Assembly: GCF_019209835.1 (NCBI RefSeq)
Contig: NZ_JAHUTS010000001.1
Location: 372,001-436,000, forward strand
Source: Enterovibrio paralichthyis
GTDB lineage: Bacteria; Pseudomonadota; Gammaproteobacteria; Enterobacterales; Vibrionaceae
Length of the DNA: 64,000 nucleotides
Direction: 5' to 3'
Shown: in pieces, positions 33,444-42,210 of the stretch
Layout of the letters: the number at the start of each line of letters is the position of its first letter
How positions within the stretch are numbered: the first letter of the stretch is position 1
Translations under genes and position numbers: made by a program
The notes under the pieces: model-generated
Seen by the model: the letters and a program-made list of their open reading frames with translations, nothing else
Told to the model about the DNA's origin: nothing
Databases searched by the model: none

Positions 33444-34322
33444 TCAATTGCCTTTGAATGACAATTCGCGCAGGTCAATATCAGGAAAATCGATATAACG
33501 TGCAATTCGCTGGACTTCTTCAAAGGAGATTGCACCTTGCCAACGCCTTTCGATCAAAGCGACTGAAAACCAGTACTGTCCATTTGGAACGTCTATTTCT
33601 GGCAATGAGGTAGGCAGGTTTTTATCTTTGTCTTCTGACCAAATTGGCGGATTACCGTCATTGTCCTGTTGATACAGGTTCATTGAAAGGAATGGTCGGC
33701 GACAAGTGCTCTTCAAATCGGTAGGCGGCGCAATGCGCCAGCTACGGCTGTCTTTCCAACTGATTTTCTGGATTGGATCAGGCTGCGAAACCAGCACCCA
33801 GGAAGACCACACTTCGCCCTCTTTCGAGGTGACTTCCAGCTTGTAGAGACCTGCAGGCACAGCGCGGGATAAGCCCAGTATATCCAGCTTAAAATCGTTG
33901 GCGTTTTGTTCACCAATTTTTTGGTCAATCAGCGCCTTTTCCGGCCACTCGGAAAATGAAACGTTAGATACACCCTGCTTCGAATGTCCGTAGATCGAAA
34001 ACTGGTAGTAAACACGGTTTGGGGTCTGAACGGTTTCACGACGTATCACAACGCTTTGCAACCAACTTGGCAGCGACAGTGTACTCAAGCTTCGCCCGCA
34101 ATCTTCAGTGATAGCAAGGGAGAGCAACTCGGTAAGGTGGCGCTCTTCGGTATCGGTTTTGTCCTGTTGCCACGCTTCAACCATGGCATCAAAACTCGCT
34201 GCCGTATTTCCCTCCAAGAGCTTTTGATGCGCTGAGGTGAGCGCATCCGAGCCGCTAAACCATGCAGCCTGTGCCAGGGCTGGCATTGCCAAAAGGGTGA
34301 AGAAAAATACGGCGCGATGCAT
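33444..34322 (-). CDS. vxrC: DUF2861 family protein (VxrC-like)
   Basis: 292 residues with a signal peptide (to AQA, about residue 19). The body (GSDALTSAHQKLLEGNTAASFDAMVEAWQQ...) matches the DUF2861 type found next to VxrAB in vibrios. Periplasmic; function unknown. Its ATG overlaps the vxrB stop by one base, so it is the third gene of the operon. Confidence 0.7.
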   Translation of the reverse strand: MHRAVFFFTLLAMPALAQAAWFSGSDALTSAHQKLLEGNTAASFDAMVEAWQQDKTDTEERHLTELLSLAITEDCGRSLSTLSLPSWLQSVVIRRETVQTPNRVYYQFSIYGHSKQGVSNVSFSEWPEKALIDQKIGEQNANDFKLDILGLSRAVPAGLYKLEVTSKEGEVWSSWVLVSQPDPIQKISWKDSRSWRIAPPTDLKSTCRRPFLSMNLYQQDNDGNPPIWSEDKDKNLPTSLPEIDVPNGQYWFSVALIERRWQGAISFEEVQRIARYIDFPDIDLRELSFKGN

Positions 34323-34993
34323 CAGTTGTGTTTCATCCTGTAGCCAACACCACGCAGTGTCTCAATTTCCACTTCTGGCAATTTTTGACGAAGCTGGAGC
34401 ACATGGGTATCCACTGTACGGGTTGTAGGGTAATGGTTGTAGCCCCACACTTGATCGAGCAGTTCATCACGGGTGAACACCCGGCCAGCATTCTTTGCCA
34501 AAAACGCTAGCAAATCGAATTCAGTGCGGGTGAGTATAACTTCGCATTCTGAACAAATAACAGTGCGTGTTGACGGATTGATCCGCAGCTTTCCTACAAC
34601 AATTTCATCAGAAACAGCTTCAGTATCTGAAACAGGCTTTCGCAAATGCACGCGGATACGCGCCAGTAATTCAGCTTCTGCAAAAGGCTTGGTCATGTAA
34701 TCTGTCGCACCTGAGTCCAGCCCGCCAACACGATCGCGAACTGACACCATTGCGGTCAGCATGATAACTGGAACGTCTTTCAGTTTTTTCCAGTTAGGTA
34801 ACCATTCCATCGAATCGCCTTCCGGCAATTGTCTGTCGAGCACGACCAAATCAGCGTCTGCCCACAAAGCTTCTACTTTACGCGCGCAATCTGCGTACAG
34901 GCACTTGTATCCATTTTGTTCCAGGCTGGCCAGCAAGCCGTCCGCCAGGTTTGCGTCATCCTCAACGAGCAATAGAGTCGTTTGTTGGGTCAC
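34322..34993 (-). CDS. vxrB: Response regulator (VxrB-like)
   Basis: 223 residues from a GTG at 34993 that has GGAG upstream; the longer frame lies inside the kinase gene. Receiver domain with phospho-acceptor Asp53 (VVLDRQLPEG), then an OmpR-type winged helix (LTRTEFDLLAFLAKNAGRVFTRDELLDQVWGY). VxrAB (also WigKR) controls cell-wall damage response, type VI secretion and biofilm genes in V. cholerae. The start overlaps the end of the kinase gene by 32 bp. Confidence 0.8.
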   Translation of the reverse strand: MTQQTTLLLVEDDANLADGLLASLEQNGYKCLYADCARKVEALWADADLVVLDRQLPEGDSMEWLPNWKKLKDVPVIMLTAMVSVRDRVGGLDSGATDYMTKPFAEAELLARIRVHLRKPVSDTEAVSDEIVVGKLRINPSTRTVICSECEVILTRTEFDLLAFLAKNAGRVFTRDELLDQVWGYNHYPTTRTVDTHVLQLRQKLPEVEIETLRGVGYRMKHN

Positions 34994-36404
34994 AAGGTAT
35001 CTCCAGTATAAATGTCGTGGGTGGTCCAAACAGCGATAGTTTACCACCCATTCTCTCAATCATGGCTTCTACAATTGTCAGCCCTAGCCCAAGGCCTCTT
35101 TCACTGACAAATGGTTTGCGTATTGTCTTCCAGTCTTTTGCGGTCAAACTTCCTTGATCCTGAACTTTGATGATCAGTAAACCGTCTTTGATCTCGGCAA
35201 AAACCTCTACCGGATTTTTACCATATTTTTTAGCGTTGCTTATAAGGTTGTCGAGCGATGTCGTCAACCAATAAATATTCACAGCAACTGGCCCATCTTT
35301 TTCGATGTGCAGGGTCACTTCGCGCTCTTCACACAAATAACTCAGCCATTCTTCCAGCGACGGAATGCTTTCTCGCACCAGCTGTTGTTGGTTGGATTGT
35401 AGGTAATCTTTACTCGCTTCAGCCAGTTGCTTCAGTCGTCGGGAATCTTCACACAGACGACGGAATTCGTCGTAAAGGGGCTCCGGCAGACTATCAAACT
35501 TGCGTCGAAAACCTTCAACTGTCATCGAAAGACTGGCGATAGGTGTACGCAGTTCATGGGTAAGGATCTGCAACACCAGCATTCTTTCTTGCATCAGCCG
35601 GCGTTTTACCGTCCAACGGTTAAACACCCATCCTGCAATCCACAGCAGGTTGATTACCACCAGTGCGATCACGAGTGATGACCAATAAGATGGTGCCTGC
35701 TCTATATTCCAGCAGACATTGCCGATACGTGACAGGCAGTATCCGCCGCCATCGGTTGGGGATGCCAGAAGATCACTCTTCTCAAGTAACGGTAACCAGG
35801 TGTCTGAGTCATAGACTTTGTAAACGCCACCATCGCGCATCCAAAGCTCTTCCCCACTCAGAATCGACTCTGCCCCACCATTGAGTGCATTGATTCCGTT
35901 TTCTGACATGCGCTGCAGTTTACCGAGCAAAGTATCCGGCGCAGCCAATGGCCTTTCCTTTATGTGGAAGAAACGTAATAGCTCTTCACGTCGTTCCGGG
36001 AATTTTTCTACAAACTTGGCTGCATAGCTTCCGCCACCCGGATGGATCAGGTTTGAGCGGGAAAACCAAACAGATGGGAGTTGGGTGTTAAAACACAGTG
36101 CCCGTGTAAATACCAGAGGATCAGTCACCAAAGGGCTAACAGGCCATGGACCTTTACACTTCTCAGCAGATTGATAAAGCCGTTTAAGATCTTTCAGCGG
36201 ATAGTTTGTGGACTGAGGCAAGAGACTATCAGTCAATAACAGTGGTTTAGGGTATTCACTGTGAATCGCATTCAGGGCAAAAGAATCGACAGGTTGCTCT
36301 GCCAATAGCTTAGACCTGAAGGCATTTAGCTGTTCAGGGAAAGATTCTGCCGCGGTAGTCTGAAAACTCAGCAGCGTTAATAAAACGAGTAGGATCGATC
36401 GCAT
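34962..36404 (-). CDS. vxrA: Sensor histidine kinase (VxrA-like)
   Basis: 480 residues. Signal peptide, a large periplasmic sensor (20-240, DUF3404-like, with CKGPW and LCF cysteines), a transmembrane helix at 241-263, DHp with phospho-acceptor His283 (LTHELRTPIASLS) and a short ATPase domain (NLISNAKKYG, RGLGLGLTIVEAM). First gene of the vxrABC-type operon. Upstream pntAB in the same orientation and order matches the V. cholerae arrangement as I remember it. Confidence 0.8.
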   Translation of the reverse strand: MRSILLVLLTLLSFQTTAAESFPEQLNAFRSKLLAEQPVDSFALNAIHSEYPKPLLLTDSLLPQSTNYPLKDLKRLYQSAEKCKGPWPVSPLVTDPLVFTRALCFNTQLPSVWFSRSNLIHPGGGSYAAKFVEKFPERREELLRFFHIKERPLAAPDTLLGKLQRMSENGINALNGGAESILSGEELWMRDGGVYKVYDSDTWLPLLEKSDLLASPTDGGGYCLSRIGNVCWNIEQAPSYWSSLVIALVVINLLWIAGWVFNRWTVKRRLMQERMLVLQILTHELRTPIASLSMTVEGFRRKFDSLPEPLYDEFRRLCEDSRRLKQLAEASKDYLQSNQQQLVRESIPSLEEWLSYLCEEREVTLHIEKDGPVAVNIYWLTTSLDNLISNAKKYGKNPVEVFAEIKDGLLIIKVQDQGSLTAKDWKTIRKPFVSERGLGLGLTIVEAMIERMGGKLSLFGPPTTFILEIPCDPTNDSIAR

Positions 36405-36483
36405 GCCGGGAGATTACCATCAAAATATTTACGAATGTCAGTACTTTGTAAGAGTAAACGTGTGTGTGATGCGTTCGTATACA

Positions 36484-36510
36484 AAAAAGGCCGGCTAATG
36501 CCGACCTTTT
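36484..36510 (-). terminator. Terminator of pntAB
   Basis: AAAGGCCGGC/GCCGACCTTT with a TAAT loop (one mismatch) and T-runs on both strands. Confidence 0.8.
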
Positions 36511-36533
36511 GGAGTTTTACGTAATACCGCGAC

Positions 36534-37919
36534 TTAAATTGCTTTGGAAATTGCGTCTACTGAAGCTTTCGCATCGCCAAACAACATAGCGGTATTTTCT
36601 TTAAAGAACAGCGGGTTCTGTACACCTGCATAACCTGTGTTCATGGAACGTTTGAAGACGATTACGTTTTTCGCGTTCCAAACTTCCAGTACCGGCATAC
36701 CTGCGATTGGGCTACCTGGGTCTTCCATTGCCGCCGGGTTGACGGTGTCATTCGCACCGATAACCAGTACTGTGTCTGTTTCCGGGAAATCGTCGTTGAT
36801 TTCATCCATTTCCAGCACGATGTCGTAAGGCACTTTCGCTTCAGCAAGCAGAACGTTCATGTGACCAGGCAGACGTCCCGCAACTGGATGGATACCGAAA
36901 CGAACATTGATACCTTTGGCACGCAGTTTTTCAGTGATCTCATGCACTGGGTACTGAGCTTGTGCTACTGCCATGCCGTATCCCGGGGTGATGATGACTG
37001 AGCGCGACTCTTTCAGCATCTCCGCCACTTCTTCGGCTGATACTTCACGGTGCTCACCGTACTCAACATCTTCTGATGTTGACACTTCCTGACCAAAACC
37101 ACCTGCAATAACGCTGATGAACGAGCGGTTCATCGCTTTACACATGATGTAAGACAGAATCGCACCAGAAGAACCAACCAAAGCACCGGTCACGATCAAT
37201 AGGTCGTTCGCCAGCATGAAACCTGCCGCCGCTGCAGCCCAACCTGAGTAGGAGTTCAGCATAGACACAACAACCGGCATATCCGCACCACCGATAGATG
37301 CCACCAAATGGTAGCCAAAGGCGAATGCGATCAGTGTCATGACAATCAGCGCAAACATGCTGCCATCGGCATTCACAAAGTGAAGCATCAGCAGTGTCGA
37401 AACAACAACGGCTGCCAAGTTCATTTTGTGTTTGTGAGGCAAATTCAGTGGCGATGAAGAAATAATACCGCGCAGCTTTCCGAACGCCACGATAGAACCG
37501 GTAAAGGTTACCGCACCGATGAACACACCCAGGAACACTTCTACCAAGTGAATAACATGCTCTGTATGGGCAAATTCACCTGAGTACGCTGGTGGCTCAA
37601 GGAAACTGTTGTAACCCACCAGAACTGCCGCCATACCCACAAAGCTGTGGAGAACAGCAACCAGTTCTGGCATTTCGGTCATTTCTACTTTCTTTGCGTA
37701 GTAGATACCGATTGCACCACCAATGATCATTGCAAGAATGATCCAAGTCAGACCTTGAGAGTACGGGCCAAAGATGGTCGCGATCAACGCAATGGTCATA
37801 CCGGCAATGCCGAAATAGTTACCGGATCGCGCTGAAGTTTGCTTTGATAAGCCAGCAAGGCTCAGTATAAAAAATAGTGCAGCAACGATATATGCCGCTT
37901 GTGCTAGTCCTGCAGACAT
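36534..37919 (-). CDS. pntB: NAD(P) transhydrogenase subunit beta
   Basis: 461 residues: about nine membrane helices in the first 270 residues, then the NADP-binding domain III (IITPGYGMAVAQAQYPVHEITEKLRAKGINVRFGIHPVAGRLPGHMNVLLAEAKVPYD). With PntA it couples proton flow to hydride transfer between NADH and NADP. It starts 15 bp after pntA's stop. Confidence 0.95.
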   Translation of the reverse strand: MSAGLAQAAYIVAALFFILSLAGLSKQTSARSGNYFGIAGMTIALIATIFGPYSQGLTWIILAMIIGGAIGIYYAKKVEMTEMPELVAVLHSFVGMAAVLVGYNSFLEPPAYSGEFAHTEHVIHLVEVFLGVFIGAVTFTGSIVAFGKLRGIISSSPLNLPHKHKMNLAAVVVSTLLMLHFVNADGSMFALIVMTLIAFAFGYHLVASIGGADMPVVVSMLNSYSGWAAAAAGFMLANDLLIVTGALVGSSGAILSYIMCKAMNRSFISVIAGGFGQEVSTSEDVEYGEHREVSAEEVAEMLKESRSVIITPGYGMAVAQAQYPVHEITEKLRAKGINVRFGIHPVAGRLPGHMNVLLAEAKVPYDIVLEMDEINDDFPETDTVLVIGANDTVNPAAMEDPGSPIAGMPVLEVWNAKNVIVFKRSMNTGYAGVQNPLFFKENTAMLFGDAKASVDAISKAI

Positions 37920-37934
37920 TCTTTGCTACTCCTA

Positions 37935-39488
37935 TTAATCTTTACGGAACATTTCAAGCATGCGTTTGGTTACCGTAAAGCCACCAAAAATGTTTATGCT
38001 TGCAATGAGTACGGCAATAAAGGCGAGGAACGAAACCACGCCATTACCTTGACCAATCTGAAGTAGCGCGCCCACAACGATAATGCCTGAAATTGCGTTG
38101 GTTACAGACATCAGCGGTGTGTGCAGTGCATGAGTAACGTTCCACACTACGTAGTAACCCACGACACAAGCCAGAACGAATACAGTGAAATGCGAGAGGA
38201 AAGCAGGAGGTGCCACTGATGCCACCCAACCAAATGCACCCAACGCAGCAACCAGACCTACCAGCTTTTTCACGGGTGATGTTGGTTCTTCAACCTTTTC
38301 TTCTTTCACAGGTTTAGCTTGAGGCTTGGCTTGAGGTTGTGCAGAAACCTGAATAGGTGGCGCAGGCCAAGTGACTTCACCGTCTTTAATCACGGTGACA
38401 CCACGAAGTACCACATCTTCAAAGTCGATATTGATGTTGCCATCTTTCTCTTTGCACAGCAGCTTCATCAAGTTAACCAGATTGGTACCGTAAAGCTGTG
38501 AAGATTGAGTTGGAAGACGGCCGACCATATCGGTATAACCAATGACTTTTACGCCGTTAGGAGTAACAACCACTTTGTCAGCTTCTGTGTACTCGCAGTT
38601 ACCACCGTTCGCAGCAGCCAAATCGACAATAACGCTACCCGCTTTCATCGAATCAACCATCTCTTTGGTCACCAGTTTTGGTGCCGGACGGCCAGGGATC
38701 AGTGCAGTGGTAATGATGATATCAACGTCTTTCGCTTGCTGAGCATAGAGTTCAGCCGCTTTCTTGTTGAAGTCATCCGACATCTCTTTTGCGTAACCGT
38801 CGCCGCTACCGGATTGTTCCTGGAAGTCAACCTGCAGGAACTCTGCGCCCATACTTTCGACCTGTTCTTTTACTTCAGGACGAACGTCAAAGGCACGAAC
38901 TATAGCACCAAGGCTACCCGCAGCACCGATAGCAGCCAGACCGGCTACCCCCGCACCTGCAACGAAAACCTTCGCAGGTGGGACTTTACCGGCAGCAGTA
39001 ATTTGACCCGTAAAGAAACGACCAAACTCGTGCGCTGCTTCAACCACTGCGCGATAACCAGCAATGTTAGCCATGGAGCTTAGGGCATCGAGTGCCTGTG
39101 CACGGGAGATACGTGGTACGGCATCCATTGCCATCACGTTGATATTTTTCGAGGAGAGTTGTTGCATCAAAACTTCGTTCTGAGCGGGCCAGATAAAGCT
39201 GACGAGGGTTGCCCCTTCTTTAATGCGGTCGATTTCATCAATGCCTTTCTCGTCGTCTTTGAGAGGGGCATTCACTTTAAAGATGATGTCTGATTGCCAA
39301 ACAGTGTCGGCATCAGCCACTTTAGCTCCTGCTTCTATAAAGGAAGCGTCGTCAAAACTGGCAAGTTGACCCGCACCATTTTCAACGACAACGTCGAAGC
39401 CCATTTTGATGAGCTGCTCAACCGTTTTTGGGGTGGCAGCCACTCGCGTTTCATGCGCAAGTATTTCTTTTGGAACACCAATTTGCAT
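37935..39488 (-). CDS. pntA: NAD(P) transhydrogenase subunit alpha
   Basis: 517 residues. N-terminal domain I binds NAD (MQIGVPKEILAHETRVAATPKTVEQL, GAGVAGLAAIGAAGSLGA), then a linker and four membrane helices (domain II, after residue 395). Standard length for the E. coli-type alpha subunit. First gene of the pntAB operon. Confidence 0.95.
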   Translation of the reverse strand: MQIGVPKEILAHETRVAATPKTVEQLIKMGFDVVVENGAGQLASFDDASFIEAGAKVADADTVWQSDIIFKVNAPLKDDEKGIDEIDRIKEGATLVSFIWPAQNEVLMQQLSSKNINVMAMDAVPRISRAQALDALSSMANIAGYRAVVEAAHEFGRFFTGQITAAGKVPPAKVFVAGAGVAGLAAIGAAGSLGAIVRAFDVRPEVKEQVESMGAEFLQVDFQEQSGSGDGYAKEMSDDFNKKAAELYAQQAKDVDIIITTALIPGRPAPKLVTKEMVDSMKAGSVIVDLAAANGGNCEYTEADKVVVTPNGVKVIGYTDMVGRLPTQSSQLYGTNLVNLMKLLCKEKDGNINIDFEDVVLRGVTVIKDGEVTWPAPPIQVSAQPQAKPQAKPVKEEKVEEPTSPVKKLVGLVAALGAFGWVASVAPPAFLSHFTVFVLACVVGYYVVWNVTHALHTPLMSVTNAISGIIVVGALLQIGQGNGVVSFLAFIAVLIASINIFGGFTVTKRMLEMFRKD

Positions 39489-39900
39489 AGCTAATCCCTG
39501 ACTATTGGCAGTAAAAGTAATTTGTTTGTAACGAACTGGGTAAGCTTAATCAAGCACTTTTGTAGGAAAAAAACCAAAATAATCAATAATCAAGCTATAT
39601 ACGAGCCAATTTTAATGACTTTTGGTAATAAAATAACGCCATTTATTGATGGACGGAGGTCATACCTCCCGTTAAAGATACCTACAAAAACAATTTAATT
39701 CATAGAGTTACATCAATTTCGAACACATATCCTGCGAAAATTCGTATCCATACGAACCCTGGTGTATTTCAAGCCCGGACTCACCCAAAAGACGCTAAAT
39801 CCAGACAAAACAACAAACGCCGGTGAAACCCACACTTGTTGCATCCAATCACGTGAGAATGCCCATTGCTACCAGCATTTCCGCGCGACTTGGTTTTATA
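39489..39900. other. pntA upstream region with inverted repeat
   Basis: AT-rich, no gene seen. A perfect GGAGGT-CAT-ACCTCC repeat lies at 39655-39669, about 170 bp before pntA, and may be a regulatory site. Confidence 0.45.
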
Positions 39901-40173
39901 TCAAAACATCCTTTCGCCCATCTGATCGATAAATAATTGAGACTTTCGTAGCATAAGATCCTTGGCACTTTCATCCGATGGCAGAATATCTGAGCGGATA
40001 AAAACATGAGTTTTCAACTCGCCGTCCACTTCTTTGCAGATGCGGCCTGCAACACGAAATTGCCCACCTTCTGGTTTTGGTTCTGGATAGATCAAAAAGC
40101 CTTTGTATTCGGTTGGTTCCACTTGCTTTGCGGATGCTTCTTTACTTCCAAACAACCAATCAAAAAGTCCCAC
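39901..40173 (-). CDS. HlyU-family protein
   Basis: 90 residues: GLFDWLFGSKEA at the N-terminus, then the family core EYKGFLIYPEPKPEGGQFRVAGRICKE, HVFIRSD and DLMLRKSQLFIDQMGERMF. This is the Pfam HlyU family. It is not the ArsR-type HlyU regulator of haemolysin, despite the shared name. Function unknown. Confidence 0.8.
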   Translation of the reverse strand: MGLFDWLFGSKEASAKQVEPTEYKGFLIYPEPKPEGGQFRVAGRICKEVDGELKTHVFIRSDILPSDESAKDLMLRKSQLFIDQMGERMF

Positions 40174-40331
40174 TGCCTTTCACCTTCTGTCTTTGTAATT
40201 AAACAATTTATAGTGACGAACACGACTCTGCTTGTCCAGTGACACGCGACGAAAATGCGGTTATTTCAAGGAGGGAAAACATTAAGGAGAGAAGGAAATA
40301 AGGAGAGAAAAACGTTCTGAGGCAGAAAAGA

Positions 40332-40362
40332 AAAAAGCGCTGGTATAAAACCAACGCTTTTC
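40332..40362 (-). terminator. Terminator of the DUF1127-like gene
   Basis: AAAGCG-C-TGGT / ACCA-A-CGCTTT stem, AT-rich loop, T-run on the minus strand. Confidence 0.75.
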
Positions 40363-40400
40363 TATCTTTACGGAACTGTATTAAAGAGCAGTGTAGAACG

Positions 40401-40595
40401 TTAGCGGATCAGCCCGATATCGCGTTTGATGTGATCTGGCAACTCGTTGGTGGCGCGTGTTGCTTTTCTCACATCATGTTTGCGAAATACGTCCATCGCA
40501 TGGGCGATCAGTCCTTTGAAAGAAACCGCATAGTTTTTTTGCACTTTGCCAGTTGCAACCATGGATGAATCCATATTGACTAACTGTGTCATCAT
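40401..40595 (-). CDS. DUF1127-like small protein
   Basis: 64 residues ending in ELPDHIKRDIGLIR, the conserved tail of DUF1127 proteins (DIGL). The N-terminal part is unlike the family. DUF1127 members bind RNA or affect phosphate and motility genes in some alpha-proteobacteria; no function is assigned here. Confidence 0.65.
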   Translation of the reverse strand: MMTQLVNMDSSMVATGKVQKNYAVSFKGLIAHAMDVFRKHDVRKATRATNELPDHIKRDIGLIR

Positions 40596-40850
40596 TGCCT
40601 CACTATGTGATTGTCTTTACTGCGTAAATTCTAGCCATTTTCGACTTACTTATTAAATGACTAAAATTATGTCATTACATTAGTTTTTCTAATGGATCAT
40701 ATAATGACAAGCTCTCATAAATGACGTTATCACGCAGATTTTTCTAATTCCTCCAACCGACACCTCACAACAACGCATTATTAATAATTATTTATCACAC
40801 CATTTTCATTCTGCTAACATCTCGCTTTAACACCCGCATTTGAGGCGATT
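40596..40850. other. AT-rich intergenic region
   Basis: Divergent promoter region between the DUF1127-like gene and the transporter. No gene or clear site seen. Confidence 0.4.
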
Positions 40851-41777
40851 TTGTTAGCATTAATCAGTAAACACTCTTCACTCTTTCTTAGCATGGCCGC
40901 AGTCATTGGTTTTCTGTTTCCTGCGCTATCCTCAGCCGCTCTGCCCTACTTACCCTATGTGCTGTTCGCATTAATGCTATTTACCCTAATGGGTATCGAT
41001 CAACGCGCGTTGGTCCAAGCCATTTTCAACCTTGATGCATGGGGCTATGCCTGCGTCCACACCATTTTCACTACGGTCATCATCTGCGCTTTTGGATTTA
41101 TTTTTAATGCCGACCGCGATCTCTTACTGGCAATGACCGCGGTTTGCGCCACCGGTAGCCTGTTTGCTACTCCTGCGATTGTTCGTTCCGTCGGATTTCC
41201 GCCCCTAAAGGCAATGGCATTTACCATTACCAGCACCTTGCTTATGCCATTAGTGCTTTATATCAATATGTTTCTCTTCAGCGGCGAAGCCTTTTCACTG
41301 GATTTGCAAAGCTACACACTTCGCTTGGTCATTTTTATTATTGGCCCGATGGCCATTTCCTACTTTATTCATCAAAACGTCGCCCACGAGAAATTGTCCC
41401 GGGTGCATACCAAACTTGCCCAATTCACCATTTTGCTGGTTTTCAGTTTTCCTTTTGGACTCACCGGACAATTCAGGTGGCTTTGGGACGAACAACGCGA
41501 CTTTGCTATTGCCATGCTGATACTGGCATTTGCAATATGCATATTATTTTTCATTATTGGATTAGTGCTTTACTGGCGGAAAGGAAAAGATGAAGCATTT
41601 GTCGCTGCAATCACTTCGGGTAACCGCAACGTATTGTTGACTTACTCTGTCGCCGGCGCTTTTCTAGGTCCGCTCTATCTTCCCCTGATAGGCGCCCTGC
41701 AATTGCCGATATACATGCAACCCATGATTGTAAAAGCCATGTTGAAAAGGGATAGTAAACGCGCCGCCAAAGCATGA
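40851..41777 (+). CDS. Bile acid:sodium symporter-family transporter
   Basis: 308 residues with about nine or ten membrane helices and the charged/GN motifs of the BASS family (TGSLFATPAIV, and AAITSGNRNVLLTYSVAG near residue 255). The TTG at 40851 is the likely start, with GAGG seven bases upstream; no ATG lies nearby in frame. Sodium-coupled uptake of an organic anion; substrate unknown. Confidence 0.75.
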   Translation: MLALISKHSSLFLSMAAVIGFLFPALSSAALPYLPYVLFALMLFTLMGIDQRALVQAIFNLDAWGYACVHTIFTTVIICAFGFIFNADRDLLLAMTAVCATGSLFATPAIVRSVGFPPLKAMAFTITSTLLMPLVLYINMFLFSGEAFSLDLQSYTLRLVIFIIGPMAISYFIHQNVAHEKLSRVHTKLAQFTILLVFSFPFGLTGQFRWLWDEQRDFAIAMLILAFAICILFFIIGLVLYWRKGKDEAFVAAITSGNRNVLLTYSVAGAFLGPLYLPLIGALQLPIYMQPMIVKAMLKRDSKRAAKA

Positions 41778-41851
41778 CAGCGTGGGAGATATGAGAGTGT
41801 CGCTGTTGTGTGAGAATTACGCCTGAGCGGGCCCGGCTCAAGGCATATTAT

Positions 41852-41950
41852 TTACACGCCGCCGTTTGGTACAAAGTACACCAGTGACGCCCAGGCAATC
41901 AGCCAAAATGCGATTAACCCGAAATCTAACCAATCGCGTTTTTCTACCAT
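41852..41950 (-). CDS. 32-aa small membrane protein
   Basis: ATG at 41950 preceded by GGAGG, stop at 41852. Sequence has a charged start (VEKRDWLDFG) and one transmembrane helix (LIAFWLIAWASLVYFV). A strong ribosome site and clean membrane topology support a real gene. Function unknown; possible terminator TGAGC/GCTCA follows at about 41824-41840. Confidence 0.65.
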   Translation of the reverse strand: MVEKRDWLDFGLIAFWLIAWASLVYFVPNGGV

Positions 41951-42176
41951 TTTTCCTCCCAGGGCAATGCTGTTCTTGCCGCTTTTATGGAATTGGATTA
42001 AAGGTATCAACCCTCATTTACTTGTATCGACCGCTTGCCAAGAAGGTTGAGCACTATTAAATCGCTACACTAATGACGGCAAAAATCCGCCATTTATCCA
42101 ATAACCATGCAAAAAATAGGCACATTTTGTAATAAATGTGACAGGAAACGAAAAAATAGTGAATTATCAGGTAATA

Positions 42177-42204
42177 AGGGCGACAGTATTGTCGCCTTTA
42201 TCAT
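42177..42204 (-). terminator. Terminator of the 5'-nucleotidase gene
   Basis: GGCGACA/TGTCGCC, 4-nt loop, with CTTATT on the minus strand. Confidence 0.7.
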
Positions 42205-42210
42205 TTTGCC

